The notes under the pieces: model-generated
The model's database searches: none
Told to the model about the DNA's origin: nothing
The model's input: the letters and a program-made list of their open reading frames with translations, nothing else
Source of the DNA: Sandaracinaceae bacterium
Lineage (GTDB): Bacteria; Myxococcota_A; Polyangia; Polyangiales; Sandaracinaceae
Length of the DNA: 40,460 nucleotides
Assembly (NCBI GenBank): GCA_004213565.1
Contig: SHBB01000007.1
Coordinates: forward strand, 1-40,460
Direction of reading: 5' to 3'
In this document: positions 22,560 through 33,167 of the stretch, in pieces
Layout of the letters: every line of letters begins with the position of its first letter
How positions within the stretch are numbered: the stretch's first letter is position 1
Translations under genes and position numbers: made by a program

Positions 22560-23722
22560 CAGGCGGCGAGCGCGGCTTCGGCCTCGTCGAGCCGCTCACG
22601 GAGCGCGTGGAGGCGGACGAGGAAGGGCTCGCGGGTGCGTCGCAGGTACTTCCAGAAGGTCAGCGCCGCGTCCTCGCACGGGAGCAGCGCCGCGTCGATC
22701 GCCTCGAGGAGGGCCGTCGCCTCCACGGCGCCGCTGGCCTTCGCCCGCTGCGAGAGCCGCACGGAGCGCTCCTGCACCTCGCCCAGCTGGCGCAGGCAGA
22801 CGTGGTCGTCGGGCGTGGTCGTCCAGGCCGAGAAGTCCACGAGGCTGGTCCCCGCGGGGAGGTAGCGCTCGCTCGCCCCCGCCCGCCGCGCGTCGACCGC
22901 GTCGCTCCCGAGCACGAAGCGCACGCCCGCCTCGCGCAGCGCCTCGAGGCACGCGCGGTAGCTCTCCAGGGTCCGTGGGCGCACCCGCTCGCCGTCGTCG
23001 CCGAGCACGAGGAGATCCGCGCCCGAGTCGTAGTGCGCGCCGACCGCGTCGACGAAGGCGCCGATGCGCTCGGGCCGGTGGAGCGCGCCGCGCTGCGTGT
23101 CCACCAGGTCCCAGCTCAGGGCGTGATGGCGCAAGAGCGCATGCACGGTCTCGTCCCCGAACCTCAGGCGGTGCACGAGGCCGAGCTCGCGCGCGGCGAC
23201 CAGCGGTGACAGGTCGGGGGCGAGCACGCGGTGGCCGCGCACGCGCTCCTCGCGCCACGACGGCCGCACGGAGCCCTCCACCGCGGCGGCGCTGTCGACC
23301 GCCACCCAGTCCACGCCCTGCGCGGCGACCAGCGGCACCAGCCAGTGCGCCCACCCGAGATCGGTGGGCCAGAAGCCGCGCGGGCGCGCGCCGAGGATCG
23401 CGCGCTTGGCCTCGACGTCGGCCTCGATCTGCCGCCGGGCGCGATCGTGCGGCATCGTCGGCAGCATCGGGTGGAACTTGCCGGACGCGACGAGCTCCAC
23501 GCGGCCGGCCGCGGCGTCTTCGCGCACCGTCTCCACCCACCCGGGGGCGAGCGTCGCGAGGCGCTCGAGCAGGCCTCCGCACACGTTGAGGGTGAAGGGC
23601 ACGTCGAGCTCGCGGTGCAGCGCGAGCAGCGGCGCGTAGCTCTCGACGTGCTGCGCCTCCAGCTCTGCGTCGGGCACGAAGAAGGGCTGGTGGACGTGCC
23701 AGATCAGCGCGAGATCACGCAT
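22547..23722 (-). CDS. Glycoside hydrolase family 57 protein with Asp at the nucleophile position
   Basis: A 391-residue GH57-type protein. Motif 1 is HVHQPFF near the N-terminus. Motif 2 is near FTLNVCGGLLERL. The acid/base region is LVLGDDGERV (D242/D243), matching the DDGE motif. At the third motif, where the family has its Glu nucleophile (for example WPSEG or WLTER), the sequence reads GFWPTDLGW, with D121 aligned to the Glu. It may be inactive, slow, or of altered chemistry. GH57 enzymes act on alpha-glucans (amylase, branching, transferase). The start ATG at 23722 overlaps the GT4 stop by 8 bases; GTGs at 23728 and 23737 are alternatives. Pairing with a GT4 gene suggests alpha-glucan or capsule metabolism. 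Confidence 0.85.
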   Translation of the reverse strand: MRDLALIWHVHQPFFVPDAELEAQHVESYAPLLALHRELDVPFTLNVCGGLLERLATLAPGWVETVREDAAAGRVELVASGKFHPMLPTMPHDRARRQIEADVEAKRAILGARPRGFWPTDLGWAHWLVPLVAAQGVDWVAVDSAAAVEGSVRPSWREERVRGHRVLAPDLSPLVAARELGLVHRLRFGDETVHALLRHHALSWDLVDTQRGALHRPERIGAFVDAVGAHYDSGADLLVLGDDGERVRPRTLESYRACLEALREAGVRFVLGSDAVDARRAGASERYLPAGTSLVDFSAWTTTPDDHVCLRQLGEVQERSVRLSQRAKASGAVEATALLEAIDAALLPCEDAALTFWKYLRRTREPFLVRLHALRERLDEAEAALAACYGS

Positions 23723-24887
23723 CGACACGTGCCCCACGAGCGAGGGCGTATTCGCGCGCGACCTCGCCCCCGACGCGATCCCAGGAGCACGTCTCGGCGC
23801 GCGCGCGCGCGGCGCGGCCCATCGCCTCGACGTCGCCCGCGAGCACGCGGATCGCCGCCGCCGCGAGCTCTCCCCCGTGCGGCGGGCAGACGAAGCCGTC
23901 GACGCCGTCGCGGACGAACTCGGGCGCGCCGCCCAGGCTCGACGCCACCGCGGGGGTGCCGCAGGCCATCGCCTCGAGCGTGGTCAGACCGAAGGGCTCG
24001 TACACCGACGCGCTGACGAACGCGTGCGAGCGTCGGTAGAGGTCGCGCAGCGCCGCGTGGCGCACATAGCCGTGCAAGGTCACCGCGTCGCGCAGGCCGC
24101 GCCGGTCGATCTCCGCCTCGAGCGCCGCCCGCCCCGGACCGTCGCCCGCAATCTCGAGCCGCGCCCGGGGCATCGCCTCGCGCACGCGGGCGAAGGCGGC
24201 GAGCAGCAGGTCGAGCCCCTTCTGTTCACTGAGCCGGCTGACGGAGAGCAAGGTCGGGGCCTCCGCCCGCCGGCCGCCGGGCGAGAAGGCCTCGAGATCC
24301 ACGCCGTTGAGCACGACCCCGACGCGATCGGCGTCCACGTCGTACTCTCGCTCCAGGAGATCGGCGACGTAGCGGCTGGGCGCGACCACCCGGGACGCGA
24401 GCCGGAGCCCCAGGGTCTCGAGTCGGACCTTGGCGCGCAGGGGGACGTCGTGATTGGCGTAGGTGAAGCCGAAGCGGAGCGGGAGGTGCGCGCTCGTCAC
24501 CACGGCCGCGCCGCCCCGCGCGTAGGCGGCGGCGGGCAGGGCGCCGTACCAGTCGTGCAGGTGGAGCAGATCGAAGGGGGCCTCCCAGAAGGCGCCGCGG
24601 GGCCGCGTCATCGCGCTCGACACGTCGGCGTCACAGAGCACGGTGCGTCCGTCGAGCGCCGCGAAGTCGACGTCGACCGGCTCCACGCGCACTCCGGCGC
24701 GGGCGTCGCCCTCCACGGCGCGGGGCGGGTCGTCGGCGTAGCGCTCACCGCGCACCACGATCACCCCGACCTCGTTCGCGTGCGCCTGACGCGTCGCGAG
24801 GTTCTCGAGGAAGGTCGAGATGCCCCCGATGCGCGCGGGCGGGTACTCGCCAGCGAGATGCAGGATGCGCATGGCCGTACGTAGCAT
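23715..24887 (-). CDS. Family 4 glycosyltransferase
   Basis: A 390-residue GT-B-fold glycosyltransferase. The N-terminal half has MRILHLAGEYPPARIGGISTFLENLA and FDLLHLHDWYG. The C-terminal half has LLSVSRLSEQKGLDLLLAAF, LEIAGDGPGRAAL, LHGYV and the E-x7-E donor motif EPFGLTTLEAMACGTPAVAS. The overall style resembles glycogen/starch synthase and capsular polysaccharide transferases that use nucleotide-activated sugars. It has no membrane helix, so it acts in the cytoplasm. The ATG at 24887 has GGGGGGA 9 bases upstream; the ATG at 24872 (MRILHLAGEYPP) fits the family start but lacks a ribosome site. Co-transcribed with the overlapping GH57 gene; divergent from the aminotransferase. Confidence 0.92.
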   Translation of the reverse strand: MLRTAMRILHLAGEYPPARIGGISTFLENLATRQAHANEVGVIVVRGERYADDPPRAVEGDARAGVRVEPVDVDFAALDGRTVLCDADVSSAMTRPRGAFWEAPFDLLHLHDWYGALPAAAYARGGAAVVTSAHLPLRFGFTYANHDVPLRAKVRLETLGLRLASRVVAPSRYVADLLEREYDVDADRVGVVLNGVDLEAFSPGGRRAEAPTLLSVSRLSEQKGLDLLLAAFARVREAMPRARLEIAGDGPGRAALEAEIDRRGLRDAVTLHGYVRHAALRDLYRRSHAFVSASVYEPFGLTTLEAMACGTPAVASSLGGAPEFVRDGVDGFVCPPHGGELAAAAIRVLAGDVEAMGRAARARAETCSWDRVGGEVAREYALARGARVDA

Positions 24888-24940
24888 CGCCGATCGTCCC
24901 CCCGTTTGGGAGGGTGCATGGGACGGTGTATGGGAGGGCG

Positions 24941-26191
24941 ATGGACGACTGGCAGCGGACGGCGCAGGAGATCGAGGGGCTCGAGCACGTCCCGCGCGGG
25001 GTCATCGCCTACATGCGCGCCGGCCACGCCAGCGCGTACCCTCCGATCTTCGAGAGCGCCTCGGGGGTGTACGCGACGGCGGTCGGGGGGCGCCGCTACC
25101 TCGACTGGGTGATGGGCAAGGGGCCGCTGACGTTCGGGCACGCGCGCGAGGAGATCGACCGCGCGGCGTTCGAGGCCGCGCGCCGCGGGCAGCTGCGGCC
25201 CGGCCTGAGCCCGGACTACGGCGCGGTCGCGGCGCAGCTCGCCCGGCTCGTCCCGCCCATGCGCTCGAGCGCGTTCGCCAAGAACGGATCGGACGCCGTC
25301 GCCATCGCCCTCCGCCTCGCGCGCGTCTTCACCGGGCGCGGCTGGGTCCTCAGCAGCGGCTATCACGGCTGGGACGAGCGCGTGTCGCCCTCGGGCGCGG
25401 TCGACGCGATTCTGCCGGCGCGCGAGGCCGGGGTGGCGGACTTCGGCTACGACCTCGAGCGGCTCGCCGCGGTGCTCGCCGCCGACGGCGATCGCGTCGC
25501 CGCGGTGCTCGTGAGCCCGGAGCCCGCGTTCCTGGGCGCGCCGTTCCTGGAAGAGGTGGCGTCCCTCGCGCGCGGCGCGGGCGCGCTCTTCTGCGTGGAC
25601 GAGGTGCGCTGCGGCTTCCGGGTCGCGCCCGGCGGCGCGCACGCGCTCTTCGGGGTGGAGCCCGATCTCGTGTGCCTGAGCAAGGGGCTGACCAACGGCT
25701 ACCCGCTCGCCGCGGTGGGCGGACGTGAGGACGTGATGGCCTCGAGCCGGGACACGTTCATCTTCGGCACCTACTACGGCGAGGCGGCGTCGCTCGCGGC
25801 GGCCCGCGTCTGCCTCGCGCTGACCGAGGCCGAGCGGCCGCACGAGGCGATCGCGGCCGTGGGCGCGCGGCTGTCGGAGGCGATGGACGCCGCGTTCGCG
25901 GAGCACGGGGTCCACGCGCACGTGCTCGGGCCCCCGTCGATGCCGACCTTCCTCTTCGCCGAGCCCGAGGACGAGGCGCGCTTCTTCGCGGGCGCGGTCG
26001 ACGCGGGTGTCCTCTTCTTCCAGGACGACGCGCAGTGTCCCTCCGCCGCGCACGAGGTGGCCCACGTCGACGAGACGCTGCGGGCGCTGGGCCCCGTGCT
26101 CGCGGGCCTCGGCCGCCCCGCGCGGCCTGCGTCTGCGAGCGGCGAGACCATCGACCGCTACGCGCGTCGACGCGGGATCCTGCGCGGCTGA
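24941..26191 (+). CDS. Class III aminotransferase, glutamate-1-semialdehyde aminomutase-like
   Basis: A 416-residue PLP-dependent class III aminotransferase. Supporting sequence includes YLDWVMGKGPLTFGHA, FAKNGSDAVAIALRLARVFTGR, SGYHGWDE, LFCVDEVRCGFR (the Asp that contacts the PLP ring nitrogen) and the PLP lysine K248 in LSKGLTNGYPLAAVGG. The closest recognisable branch is the glutamate-1-semialdehyde 2,1-aminomutase-like group, which also includes amino-sugar and secondary-metabolite enzymes. The pairing with carbohydrate genes argues that it is not hemL itself. The start ATG at 24941 has GGAGGG a few bases upstream; a GTG at 24914 is the longer alternative. A strong hairpin follows the stop. 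Confidence 0.88.
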   Translation: MDDWQRTAQEIEGLEHVPRGVIAYMRAGHASAYPPIFESASGVYATAVGGRRYLDWVMGKGPLTFGHAREEIDRAAFEAARRGQLRPGLSPDYGAVAAQLARLVPPMRSSAFAKNGSDAVAIALRLARVFTGRGWVLSSGYHGWDERVSPSGAVDAILPAREAGVADFGYDLERLAAVLAADGDRVAAVLVSPEPAFLGAPFLEEVASLARGAGALFCVDEVRCGFRVAPGGAHALFGVEPDLVCLSKGLTNGYPLAAVGGREDVMASSRDTFIFGTYYGEAASLAAARVCLALTEAERPHEAIAAVGARLSEAMDAAFAEHGVHAHVLGPPSMPTFLFAEPEDEARFFAGAVDAGVLFFQDDAQCPSAAHEVAHVDETLRALGPVLAGLGRPARPASASGETIDRYARRRGILRG

Positions 26192-26215
26192 GCCCCGTTC
26201 GGACGGAACGACGAA

Positions 26216-26242
26216 CGCCCCGAGGCCGAAGACCTCGGGGCG
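26216..26242. terminator. Bidirectional hairpin after the aminotransferase and nrdJ
   Basis: CGCCCCGAGG and CCTCGGGGCG form a perfect 10-bp stem with a 7-base loop, between the convergent stops at 26191 (plus) and 26285 (minus). No U-tract is present on either side, but position and stability fit a shared terminator. Confidence 0.7.
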
Positions 26243-26284
26243 CAGTCGTGTCACGTCTGAGACTGGTCTGTCAGGACCGGCAGC

Positions 26285-29599
<3,315 letters not shown>

Positions 29600-30228
29600 A
29601 TCATCCTCCCGCCATCAACAGCTTCGACAACACCCGCTCCGAGAGCACCCACGCGCACGTGTCCCCGTCCGATGGATCGCTCCATCGGGGTAGACCCCTT
29701 CCATCCCGGCGGCCGTTTGCCTCCAGGCTGGTCGTTAGCGATGGCCGGGCTCAGCGAGAAACCAGGCCGCGTCTTCCGGAACAGCTCCCGTCCACAACCA
29801 GTGGGGATGCTTTCGCGTCCCCCCCACAACCCATGGTGTGGCGAAGGCCCGGAGTACCGGCCGGCGCGGGGTGGGTCAAGGGCCCTTTTGGAGCCCCGAT
29901 GTCGATTTCTGAATTGACTCGTGATTTCCATGGCTTGCCTGTGTATCTCACCGGAAACCGACCCCCACTTCGGGGCCTGTGGGCGAGACGTATCAGTGAC
30001 GACCCAAAACGCATGCACCGTCACGTAAGGTCACTGCGTGAAACCTACTACTGGTTGTGGTGCGGCCCCAAAAAAGTGGCAGATGTGGGGTGGGTGGCGT
30101 CTGTTCAGGTCATGGCTCGCAGAAGAGACCGCGTCCAGTCCGCGACGGATCAGACGTGCGACCGGGGCTCGACGGATCCGTCGCGATCGCTCCCGTCACA
30201 ATCGGTCACATGCTGGAAATCATGGAAG
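29600..30228 (-). other. Long 5' non-coding region of nrdJ
   Basis: About 630 bases between the nrdJ start and the terminator at 30229-30261, with no convincing gene on either strand. It is less GC-rich than its surroundings from about 29880 to 30230. It holds the paired CCACAACC sites (29792-29841), a third reversed copy (30044-30060), a weak promoter candidate (TTGACC at 29879-29874, 17-base spacer, TACTCC), and a 7-bp inverted repeat CAGTGAC/GTCACTG at 29994-30036. I looked for a cobalamin riboswitch and did not find its conserved core. Confidence 0.5.
29792..29841. promoter_or_regulatory. Paired palindromic sites upstream of nrdJ, candidate NrdR boxes
   Basis: CCACAACCAGTGGGG begins at 29792 and CCACAACCCATGGTGTGG at 29824, exactly 32 bp apart, about three helical turns. 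The second has CCACA/TGTGG palindromic arms. A third copy, CCACAACCAGT, lies in reverse orientation at 30060-30050. NrdR, the repressor of ribonucleotide reductase genes, binds two ~16-bp ACAC-AA...TT-GTGT-like palindromes about 31-32 bp apart. The match in arms and spacing is good; the centres are GC-rich rather than AT-rich. Confidence 0.45.
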
Positions 30229-30261
30229 AAAAAACGCCGACCCGCGGGCGCGGTGTCGGCG
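30229..30261 (-). terminator. Intrinsic terminator downstream of the 30359 gene
   Basis: On the minus strand CGCCGAC, a 13-base loop and GTCGGCG form a 7-bp stem immediately followed by TTTTTT. This is the most classic intrinsic terminator in the window and isolates nrdJ from the upstream membrane-protein gene. Confidence 0.8.
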
Positions 30262-30317
30262 TCGATCTCCCCTCGCGAGCCCCTCGATCGAACGATCTGG
30301 GGGCTCTCCAGGGGCCT

Positions 30318-30337
30318 CCGACGGGTGAAACCGTCGG
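30318..30337 (-). terminator. Hairpin just after the 30359 gene
   Basis: CCGACGG and CCGTCGG form a perfect 7-bp stem with a 6-base loop, about 22 bases past the stop of the membrane-protein gene. No U-tract follows, so it may protect the 3' end or assist the stronger terminator at 30229-30261. Confidence 0.45.
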
Positions 30338-30358
30338 TCTGTCTCAGAACGGGTGTCG

Positions 30359-30844
30359 TTAGGCGGGGACGCGGTGCACGACCACACCGTCCGGACGACG
30401 CTCCTCGCCCCGACGCTTCCGGGGGGTGTAGTCGTACTCGTAGACGTGGATGTGCCGGGCGGACTCGGTCTCGCGGGTCTCCGACGGAAGCCGACTCGGC
30501 GAGCGCAGCACGTGGAGCAGCCAGTAGGTCGGCACCGCGACGGGCGCGGCCACGAGGAACGCGGCGCCCCAGGTCAGCTTGTGGCGACGCTCGAGGTTCG
30601 GGTTCCGCATCAACAGGTGCCCATAGATGAGCAGCGTGATGAACTGGGCGAAGACGTGGGTGTACGCCAGGATGGGCAGCGTCTCGTAGAGGAGGGCGCT
30701 GCTCCCGGTGATCGCGCCGAGGATGCCCACCGTCGCGAGGGCCATCAACAGCGCGAGCGGGACGATGGCGAGGAGCCCGTACCCGGCGCGGCGGCTCGAT
30801 GACCAGGTCCACGGCATGACTTTGGAGACGAATTCGGTGTGCAT
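30359..30844 (-). CDS. Small inner-membrane protein of unknown function
   Basis: A 161-residue protein with three strongly hydrophobic stretches: about 22-45 (LLAIVPLALLMALATVGILGAI), 50-78 (LPILAYTHVFAQFITLLIYGHLL) and 88-108 (AAFLVAAPVAVPTYWLLHVL). The C-terminus is a charged cytoplasmic-type tail ending in RKRRGEERRPDGVVVHRVPA. No family is recognised. The frame is open to 30997, but the earlier residues are polar and Gly/Arg-rich; the ATG at 30844 places the first helix near the N-terminus. It is divergent from the AIM24 operon. Two hairpins, one a strong intrinsic terminator, follow it. Confidence 0.75.
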   Translation of the reverse strand: MHTEFVSKVMPWTWSSSRRAGYGLLAIVPLALLMALATVGILGAITGSSALLYETLPILAYTHVFAQFITLLIYGHLLMRNPNLERRHKLTWGAAFLVAAPVAVPTYWLLHVLRSPSRLPSETRETESARHIHVYEYDYTPRKRRGEERRPDGVVVHRVPA

Positions 30845-30968
30845 GACTCGGCTACGCACCACGATCCGTTCCAGTCGCCCGCCCCGCGCCCGCAGCGGCT
30901 CGAATCGAGGCACATCGCCACGCCCATGCGAGACCGCCCCAGCGCGCCCTGGCTGAACCCCTCCCTCA

Positions 30969-30998
30969 TTGCCAACCGGCGCCGCGCCGCGGTACATA
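30969..30998 (+). promoter_or_regulatory. Possible promoter of the AIM24 operon
   Basis: TTGCCA (30969-30974), an 18-base spacer and TACATA (30993-30998), ending about 22 bases before the ATG at 31021, which has GGGGGA as its ribosome site. The -35 and -10 are partial matches, so this is tentative. Confidence 0.3.
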
Positions 30999-31020
30999 CC
31001 GGCCGACGATCGGGGGACGC

Positions 31021-31779
31021 ATGCAAGCGCAAGCAGCTCAGCCCTCTGGGGGCCAGCCCGCGGCGGGCAACCTTTCGACGGGCGTCGCGCACGAGATCAC
31101 CCACGGGCCTTCCTTCGCCATGCTCCGCGTGGACCTGCAGCCGGGTCAGACGCTGGTGGCCGAGGCGGGCTCGATGGTGGCGCGCCACCAGCACGTGGGC
31201 ATGGAAGTGAAGATGAACGCGGGCCGCAGCGCCGGGCTGTGGGCGATGATGAAGGCCTTCGTCATCGCGGTGATCCGCAAGCTGGTCGGCGGCGAGACCT
31301 TCTTCGTCAACCACTTCACCGTCCCGCAGCCGGGCAGCGTGTGGGTGGCGCCGACGATGAGCGGCCAGGTCACGCACCGCCGGCTCGCCGGGGAGACGCT
31401 CACCCTCTCGAGCGGCGCGTACGTCGCGTCGGTCGGTGACGTCGACATGAAGATGAAGTTCGGCGGCCTCCGGTCGATGCTCGCCAAGGAGGGGGCGTTC
31501 TTCCTCCAGGTCGGCGGGCACGGCGACCTCTGGTTCAACAGCTACGGGGGCATCGAGGCCATCGACGTCGACGGGCCGTACATCGTCGACAACGGCCACC
31601 TCGTCGGCTTCGAGGGCAACCTGCGCTTCGACATCAAGGGCGCGGGCGGCGGGCTGATGGGCCTGATGGCGTCCGGCGAGGGCCTCGTCTGCGAGTTCAA
31701 CGGGCAGGGCCGCGTCTACATCCAGTCGCGCAACCCCGCGACGCTCGTGGACTGGCTCACGCGGATCATGCCGGGCTGA
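31021..31779 (+). CDS. AIM24-family protein, first of three
   Basis: A 252-residue AIM24/TIGR00266-type beta-rich protein. Family signs are FAMLRVDLQPGQTLVAEAGSMVA, VGGETFFVNHFT, GSVWVAPTMSGQVTHRRL, TLSSGAYVAS, GGLRSMLAKEGAFFLQV and GLVCEFNGQGRVYIQSRNP. The N-terminus has about 25 extra residues. A hydrophobic insert, LWAMMKAFVIAVIRKLVGG, is longer than in the two following paralogues and might associate with membrane. AIM24 relatives are poorly understood; the mitochondrial one affects inner-membrane architecture. GGGGGA precedes the ATG. The second copy begins 12 bases after the stop. Confidence 0.88.
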   Translation: MQAQAAQPSGGQPAAGNLSTGVAHEITHGPSFAMLRVDLQPGQTLVAEAGSMVARHQHVGMEVKMNAGRSAGLWAMMKAFVIAVIRKLVGGETFFVNHFTVPQPGSVWVAPTMSGQVTHRRLAGETLTLSSGAYVASVGDVDMKMKFGGLRSMLAKEGAFFLQVGGHGDLWFNSYGGIEAIDVDGPYIVDNGHLVGFEGNLRFDIKGAGGGLMGLMASGEGLVCEFNGQGRVYIQSRNPATLVDWLTRIMPG

Positions 31780-31790
31780 GGGGGAGACAC

Positions 31791-32477
31791 GTGCCGCAGA
31801 TCGACATCGGATACCGCCCCGCGCACTCGCTCGCCAAGGTCACGCTGCAGGCCGACGAGTCCATCGTCGCCGAGTCCGGCGCCATGGTCGGCATGAGCAC
31901 CAACGTGCAGATGCAGACCCAGTCGCAGGGCGGCCTCATGGGTGGGCTCAAGCGCATGTTCGGCGGCGAGTCCTTCTTCCGCAACACGTTCACCGCGCAG
32001 AACGGGCCGGGCGAGGTGCTCCTGGCCCAGGCGCTCTGCGGGGACATGGCCGTCCTGCCGATGACGCCGCAGGGCTACTACATCCAGAGCTCGGCCTACG
32101 TCGCCTCCACACCCGACGTCGAGGTCACGACGAAGACCGGCGGCTTCAAGGGCTTCTTCAGCGGCGCCGGCGTCTTCATCCTCCAGGCGACGTCGCCGCA
32201 GCCCGATCACGGGCAGCTCGTCGTCGGCGCCTTCGGCGGGCTCGAGCCGCTCACCTGCGACGGCAACATGGTCATCGACACCGGTCACCTCGTCGCGTGG
32301 GACGCGAGCCTCCAGTACTCCATCGGCAAGAGCGGCGCGGGCTGGATCGCCTCGTGGCTCTCGGGAGAGGGCCTGGTCTGTCACTTCAGCGGCCAGGGCC
32401 GCATCTGGATCCAGTCGCGCAACCCGGGCGAGTACGGCCAGTCGGTCGGCTCGATGCTCCCGCCGAGGAAGGGCTAG
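31791..32477 (+). CDS. AIM24-family protein, second of three
   Basis: A 228-residue paralogue from a GTG start with a strong ribosome site (AGGGGGAG). Matching family sections are KVTLQADESIVAESGAMVGMS, FGGESFFRNTFTAQNGPGEVLLAQ, IQSSAYVASTPDVEV, GGFKGFFSGAGVFILQA, DTGHLVAWDASLQYSI and GLVCHFSGQGRIWIQSRNPGEY. No signal peptide or membrane helix. The three paralogues are diverged enough to suggest hetero-oligomer subunits with different roles rather than recent duplication (inference). Confidence 0.88.
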   Translation: MPQIDIGYRPAHSLAKVTLQADESIVAESGAMVGMSTNVQMQTQSQGGLMGGLKRMFGGESFFRNTFTAQNGPGEVLLAQALCGDMAVLPMTPQGYYIQSSAYVASTPDVEVTTKTGGFKGFFSGAGVFILQATSPQPDHGQLVVGAFGGLEPLTCDGNMVIDTGHLVAWDASLQYSIGKSGAGWIASWLSGEGLVCHFSGQGRIWIQSRNPGEYGQSVGSMLPPRKG

Positions 32478-32482
32478 CCGTC

Positions 32483-33166
32483 GTGCGCTACGAGATGAAA
32501 GACAAGCCCGACTTCACGATGGTGAAGTTCACCTTCGACCAGCCCGGGGAGCAGGTCGTGGTCGAGTCGGCGGCGATGGTCGCGCGCTCGAGCAGCATGC
32601 GCATGGAGACGAACATGCGCGGCGGCATGCTCGCGGCGGCCAAGCGAAAGCTCATGGGGGGCGAGAGCCTCTTCCAGAACACCTTCACCTCCAGCGCGCC
32701 CGGCGAGACCCTCTACGTCGCGCCCGCGCCCGAGGGCGACGTCGAGGCGCTCGAGCTCGACGGCTCCACCCCGATCATGATGAGCAGCGGCGCCTACCTC
32801 TGCTCGTCGCCGACCGTGCAGCTCGACACGAAGTGGGGCGGCGCGAAGGGCTTCTTCAGCGGCACCGGCATGTTCCTCCTCAAGGCAGAGGGCACGGGGC
32901 CGGTCTTCTTCTCCTGTTATGGCGGCATACACGCGGTCGACGTCGGACCCGGCGGCTACATCTGTGACACCAGCCACGTCGTCGCCTTCACGGGCGGCTT
33001 GCAGTACGACGTGCAGAAGATCGGCGGCATCAAGAGCCTGTTCTTCAGCGGCGAGGGGCTGGTCTGCAACTTTCAGGGCCAGGGTCGGCTCTGGATCTCG
33101 ACCCGCAACCCGTCCTCGCTCGCGTCGTTCATCCAGCCGTATCGACCGGTGCAGCGCTCGAACTGA
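32483..33166 (+). CDS. AIM24-family protein, third of three
   Basis: A 227-residue paralogue from the GTG at 32483, 5 bases after the previous stop, with GGAAGGG upstream. Family sections are MVKFTFDQPGEQVVVESAAMVARSS, LMGGESLFQNTFTSSAPGETLYVAP, MMSSGAYLCSSPTVQLD, GGAKGFFSGTGMFLLKAEGTGPVFFSCYGGI, DTSHVVAFTGGLQYDV and GLVCNFQGQGRLWISTRNPSSL. The GTG of the following secreted protein comes one base after its stop, so the triplet and the barrel protein are likely one transcript. Confidence 0.88.
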   Translation: MRYEMKDKPDFTMVKFTFDQPGEQVVVESAAMVARSSSMRMETNMRGGMLAAAKRKLMGGESLFQNTFTSSAPGETLYVAPAPEGDVEALELDGSTPIMMSSGAYLCSSPTVQLDTKWGGAKGFFSGTGMFLLKAEGTGPVFFSCYGGIHAVDVGPGGYICDTSHVVAFTGGLQYDVQKIGGIKSLFFSGEGLVCNFQGQGRLWISTRNPSSLASFIQPYRPVQRSN

Positions 33167-33167
33167 C

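Noticed and set aside
24590-24880. Second promoter or gene on the plus strand opposite the GT4 gene start
   Set aside because: Only shadow frames; the GT4 motifs on the minus strand explain this sequence.
29600-30228. Cobalamin riboswitch upstream of the B12-dependent reductase
   Set aside because: I looked for the conserved B12-box core and the CCGGTG-like element in the leader on the minus strand and did not find them.
29659-30630. Long plus-strand open frame across the nrdJ upstream region
   Set aside because: Composition is Arg/Ser/Pro-rich shadow sequence, no ribosome site, no recognisable domain, and it crosses a strong minus-strand terminator and a minus-strand gene.
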